DNA from: Sediminibacterium ginsengisoli
GTDB taxonomy: Bacteria; Bacteroidota; Bacteroidia; Chitinophagales; Chitinophagaceae
Assembly (NCBI RefSeq): GCF_900167075.1
Contig: NZ_FUWH01000002.1
Span: 525,005 to 589,004 of the forward strand
Direction: 5' to 3'
Length of the DNA stretch: 64,000 nt
Shown here: piece by piece, positions 61,871 through 64,000 of the stretch
Position numbering within the stretch: the stretch's first letter is position 1
How the letters are laid out: every line of letters starts with the position of its first letter
Notes under the pieces: generated by a model
What the model saw: only the letters and a program-made list of their open reading frames with translations
Databases searched by the model: none
What the model was told of the DNA's origin: nothing
Made by a program: the position numbers and the translations under genes

Positions 61871-63055
61871 TTAAGGTGTTACAATGATTTGTTTGTTTTC
61901 AATCCTGAAATGAATTTTATTCAAAGCAAGTACCTGCAGTACGCCCGACAGGTTCTTGTTCCTTGAAATATCTGCGGTGAAATACCTTGCCGGGATCTGT
62001 CCCTGGTAAACCACTTCCACATCATACCAGCGCATCAGCTGCCGCATAATAGTTTTTAGATCTGCTTCCCTGAAATCGAAATGCCCGTTTTTCCAGGCCA
62101 TAACCTGTGCGGTATCCACATCGGATAAAACACGGACCCCGTTTCCTGTTTTGGAGAGCACAGCCTGTTGCCCCGGTGTAAGAACATGGCCGGTAGTACC
62201 GTTATATACTTTAACGCTCCCCTCGAGCAGGGTAACCCTGCTGTCTTCTTCTTCATCGTAAGCATTTACGTTGAAATGAGTACCGGTAACTTCAACCGAT
62301 TTGCTGCCATACTGCACAATGAAGGGATGGCTGTGATCGGGCATTACTTCAAAATAGGGCTCGCCTGTTACGGATACAATGCGTTTTGAACCTGTAAAGG
62401 AAGTCGGGTACGTAATGGATGAGGCTGCATTCAGCCATACTTTTGTTCCGTCAGGAAGCGTGAGGTTGTACTGGAAGCCGCGTGGGGTGGTTAGTGTGTT
62501 GTATACAACTGCTGCTGCAGAATTGCTGCCGGCAGAATAGATCACACGACCATTCTCTTTAATGATGTTCGCATTACCCTGTGTAAGGATATTACCGTTA
62601 TGCTGGCTGTCCAGCAGCACACGGGAGCCGTCGCCAAGCGTAAGCACGGCACCGGGAACAGCAGGTGCCACATCCGTTATAACAATGGGTCTGCTGGCAG
62701 GAATCACTGGTGTTTGCCTGAAATAACCAAGTCCTGAAACCACAAGAATGACCGCAGCGGCAGCTGCCCATACAAACCACCTGCGCTTTTGTCTTAGTTC
62801 TGCAACCGGTGCAGGATGATGATGTGATATGATCCGCTCAAAAATGAGGTCGGCTTCTTCCGCGGTAAGCGAACGGCCGGGAAAAGATGCATCCAGCTCC
62901 AGCCGGGCGATTTCTTCATCGATCAGGTCTTTCAGCGCCTGTTCGTGTTGTGGTAATGCAGCCAGGTGCAGAAATGTGCGGCGGTTCTCTTCGCTGAGAT
63001 TCTGGGAAAGGTATTCACGGAAAAGCAGGGGCAGTCTTTTCTCATCAACGTGCAT
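61871..63055 (-). CDS. FecR-family anti-sigma factor
   Basis: 394 residues. The cytoplasmic N-terminal sigma-binding region (1-88) is followed by one membrane helix (WFVWAAAAAVILVVSGLGYF, about 89-108). The periplasmic FecR domain follows (GFQYNLTLPDGTKVWLNAASSI, then GEPYFEVMPDHSHPFIV and EVTGTHFNVNAYDEE). A C-terminal DUF4974/STN-like domain ends it (MRQLMRWYDVEVVYQGQIP). It relays the SusC STN signal to the sigma factor encoded upstream. The stop is 123 bp before the susC start. Confidence 0.93.
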   Translation of the reverse strand: MHVDEKRLPLLFREYLSQNLSEENRRTFLHLAALPQHEQALKDLIDEEIARLELDASFPGRSLTAEEADLIFERIISHHHPAPVAELRQKRRWFVWAAAAAVILVVSGLGYFRQTPVIPASRPIVITDVAPAVPGAVLTLGDGSRVLLDSQHNGNILTQGNANIIKENGRVIYSAGSNSAAAVVYNTLTTPRGFQYNLTLPDGTKVWLNAASSITYPTSFTGSKRIVSVTGEPYFEVMPDHSHPFIVQYGSKSVEVTGTHFNVNAYDEEEDSRVTLLEGSVKVYNGTTGHVLTPGQQAVLSKTGNGVRVLSDVDTAQVMAWKNGHFDFREADLKTIMRQLMRWYDVEVVYQGQIPARYFTADISRNKNLSGVLQVLALNKIHFRIENKQIIVTP

Positions 63056-63141
63056 GGCAAGCGGTTTAACTGTTCAGATATGGCTATCTTCTAATCAGAC
63101 ACGCGAAATGAAAAAAGGGGGGTAGAAGGGATGAAATTTTT

Positions 63142-63735
63142 TTAACGAAGCTGTAACAATAAGATCAGGATCAGCGATTGGCCGTGAGCGCCAAGCTGAC
63201 TTTTAAGTTTACGAAGCGCGTCTGCCAGGTATTTTTTCACGGTTTCTTTCGACAGGCCCAGGGAAGCTGCGATCTCATCCTGTTTAAGTCCTTCGAGCCG
63301 GCTCATTTCGAAAACCTTACGCTGCTGGGGCGACAGGATACTGACAGCATCGTGCAGGATACGCTGCATTTCATGAAGGGCCAGGGTATTGAGAGCTTCC
63401 CCTTCACCGGTAATGACTTCCTGCTGTAAGAGATGGCGCAGCAGTTTCTCCTGCCCGGCTTCCTTCCGCAGTACATTATAAATATGGTTACGGGTAACGG
63501 TATTGAGATAAGCTGTAAAATTATTGATCCCTGCAAGGCGTTGATTGTGCAGCCAGATCTTCAGGAAGATCTCCTGAACGGCATCCTGGGCAGCTTCGTC
63601 CGAGTGGAGCATTTCACGGGCTATATAATATACCTTGCCCTTATGCCGCTCGAATAATTGCCTGAATGCGATTGCATCGCCCTCGCTGATCAGACGTAAA
63701 AGGGCGACCTCATCATATGGAGCTCCGGGTATCAT
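63142..63735 (-). CDS. ECF RNA polymerase sigma factor (FecI-like)
   Basis: 197 residues. Sigma region 2 lies at about 12-80 (AFRQLFERHKGKVYYIAREML, QDAVQEIFLKIW), and region 4 at about 125-180 with the helix-turn-helix LKQDEIAASLGLSKETVKKYL. No region 3 is present, as in ECF factors. The C-terminal tail is hydrophobic (SLILILLLQLR), which is common in Bacteroidota family members. It probably directs transcription of the SusC locus when released by FecR, and is transcribed first in the cluster. Confidence 0.93.
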   Translation of the reverse strand: MIPGAPYDEVALLRLISEGDAIAFRQLFERHKGKVYYIAREMLHSDEAAQDAVQEIFLKIWLHNQRLAGINNFTAYLNTVTRNHIYNVLRKEAGQEKLLRHLLQQEVITGEGEALNTLALHEMQRILHDAVSILSPQQRKVFEMSRLEGLKQDEIAASLGLSKETVKKYLADALRKLKSQLGAHGQSLILILLLQLR

Positions 63736-63745
63736 TAGTTATATA

Positions 63746-63775
63746 CAAATATAACGTAAGTAACAGGTTCTCAAA
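63746..63775 (-). promoter_or_regulatory. promoter of the ECF sigma gene
   Basis: On the minus strand TTTG (63775-63772), 18 bp, then TATATTTG (63753-63746) fits the housekeeping Bacteroidota consensus. It lies 10 bp before the ATG at 63735, predicting a very short leader. Confidence 0.6.
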
Positions 63776-63782
63776 TAGATTC

Positions 63783-63854
63783 TCAGCTGATCACCCTGAG
63801 ACGCACGTAAATATCCCGTGTATCGTCATCGCCGATGTATGCCGGAAGAGGCTC
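63783..63854 (-). pseudogene. possible remnant of a gene 3' end
   Basis: A 23-codon stretch ending in TGA reads EPLPAYIGDDDTRDIY then VRLRVIS. It looks like a real protein C-terminus but has an in-frame stop (TAA) directly before it and no start. It sits 9 bp after the stop of the partial gene at the window edge, and may be a leftover of a deleted neighbour or a frameshifted continuation. Confidence 0.3.
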
Positions 63855-63863
63855 TTAATAATA

Positions 63864-64000
63864 TTACAATATCGTTTTCTCAATAGGATTATTAAACATC
63901 CTTATTGCCTGGAATGGCTTCCCGTCTTCAGAAACGGCTTTGATCTTCAGGTCGGAATTGTTGTTCAGACTGATTTTGCCGGCAGCATTCAACAATGCCG
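63864..64000 (-). CDS. C-terminal fragment of an unidentified gene running off the window
   Basis: Only the last 44 codons are inside the window: ALLNAAGKISLNNNSD, then KIKAVSEDGKPFQ and the end FNNPIEKTIL before TAA at 63864-63866. The composition and codon use look coding. The piece is too short to assign a family. Its position upstream of an ECF/FecR/SusC locus would fit an accessory or hydrolase gene. Confidence 0.55.
   Translation of the reverse strand, partial: ALLNAAGKISLNNNSDLKIKAVSEDGKPFQAIRMFNNPIEKTIL

Noticed and set aside
52223..63735. Alternative reading of the locus as a starch (alpha-glucan) system
   Set aside because: No GH13, GH97 or GH31 enzyme is present. The enzymes seen are GH3 and a glycoamylase-domain (GH144-like) protein, which point to a beta-glucan.
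1..64000. tRNA, rRNA, CRISPR arrays, transposases, integrases, phage genes
   Set aside because: I looked for cloverleaf-like intergenic sequence, regularly spaced repeats, inverted terminal repeats and DDE or recombinase motifs, and found none that held up.

Overview
The window looks like chromosome of a Bacteroidota bacterium, most likely family Chitinophagaceae (Chitinophaga-like). This rests on two SusC/SusD outer-membrane uptake loci, an ECF sigma/FecR/SusC(STN) regulatory cascade, many lipoproteins, a Bacteroidota-type ClpC, DUF3810 and LolA, and repeated promoters with the TAnnTTTG element instead of a sigma70 -10 box. All assignments are by reading motifs and gene order; no database search was possible. 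No tRNA, rRNA, CRISPR array, insertion sequence, integrase or phage gene was found.

Layout. 1-19.8 kb is housekeeping and core metabolism: the end of a LuxR-type response regulator, a DAACS symporter, a DUF4097-like envelope protein, glutaryl-CoA dehydrogenase, shikimate kinase with a DUF423 membrane protein, FtsK, LolA, an esterase with an N-terminal glycogen-binding-like domain, RNase Z, rpsO-pnp, PrmA, PlsY, an M48 lipoprotein peptidase, a YdeI-like protein, DnaG and a DeoR regulator. 19.8-31 kb is a first SusC/SusD locus without hydrolases: SusC, SusD-like lipoprotein, DUF4397-like lipoprotein, then two tandem paralogous macroglobulin/TonB-plug proteins. 31-49.8 kb returns to core genes: J-domain protein, degenerate STAS protein, ClpC, SmpB, AccD, class I and class II aldolases side by side, a BtuF-like protein, a LysR regulator, cystathionine beta-synthase, the yceD-rpmF-plsX operon, DUF3810, TspO, dCTP deaminase, a phosphopantetheinyl transferase, and a two-gene operon of a DUF2130 protein and an unrecognised protein with kinase-like motifs. 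49.8-64 kb is a polysaccharide utilisation locus.

The right-hand locus reads, in transcription order on the minus strand: ECF sigma factor, FecR anti-sigma, SusC with STN domain, SusD, LamG-like surface lipoprotein, a glycoamylase-domain (GH144-like) lipoprotein, and a GH3 beta-glucosidase. GH144 was founded on an endo-beta-1,2-glucanase of Chitinophaga pinensis, so the best guess is a beta-1,2-glucan system: surface binding and endo-cleavage, TonB-driven import, then release of glucose by GH3. A convergent serine hydrolase fused to a SusE/SusF-like module lies at its end.

The candidates most worth following are the kinase-like/DUF2130 operon (47.5-49.8 kb), the tandem barrel-less plug proteins (25.9-31 kb), the beta-lactamase/SusE-F fusion, the C-rich, G-poor 3' region behind plsX that looks like a Rho loading site, and the repeat-rich leader in front of the first susC.
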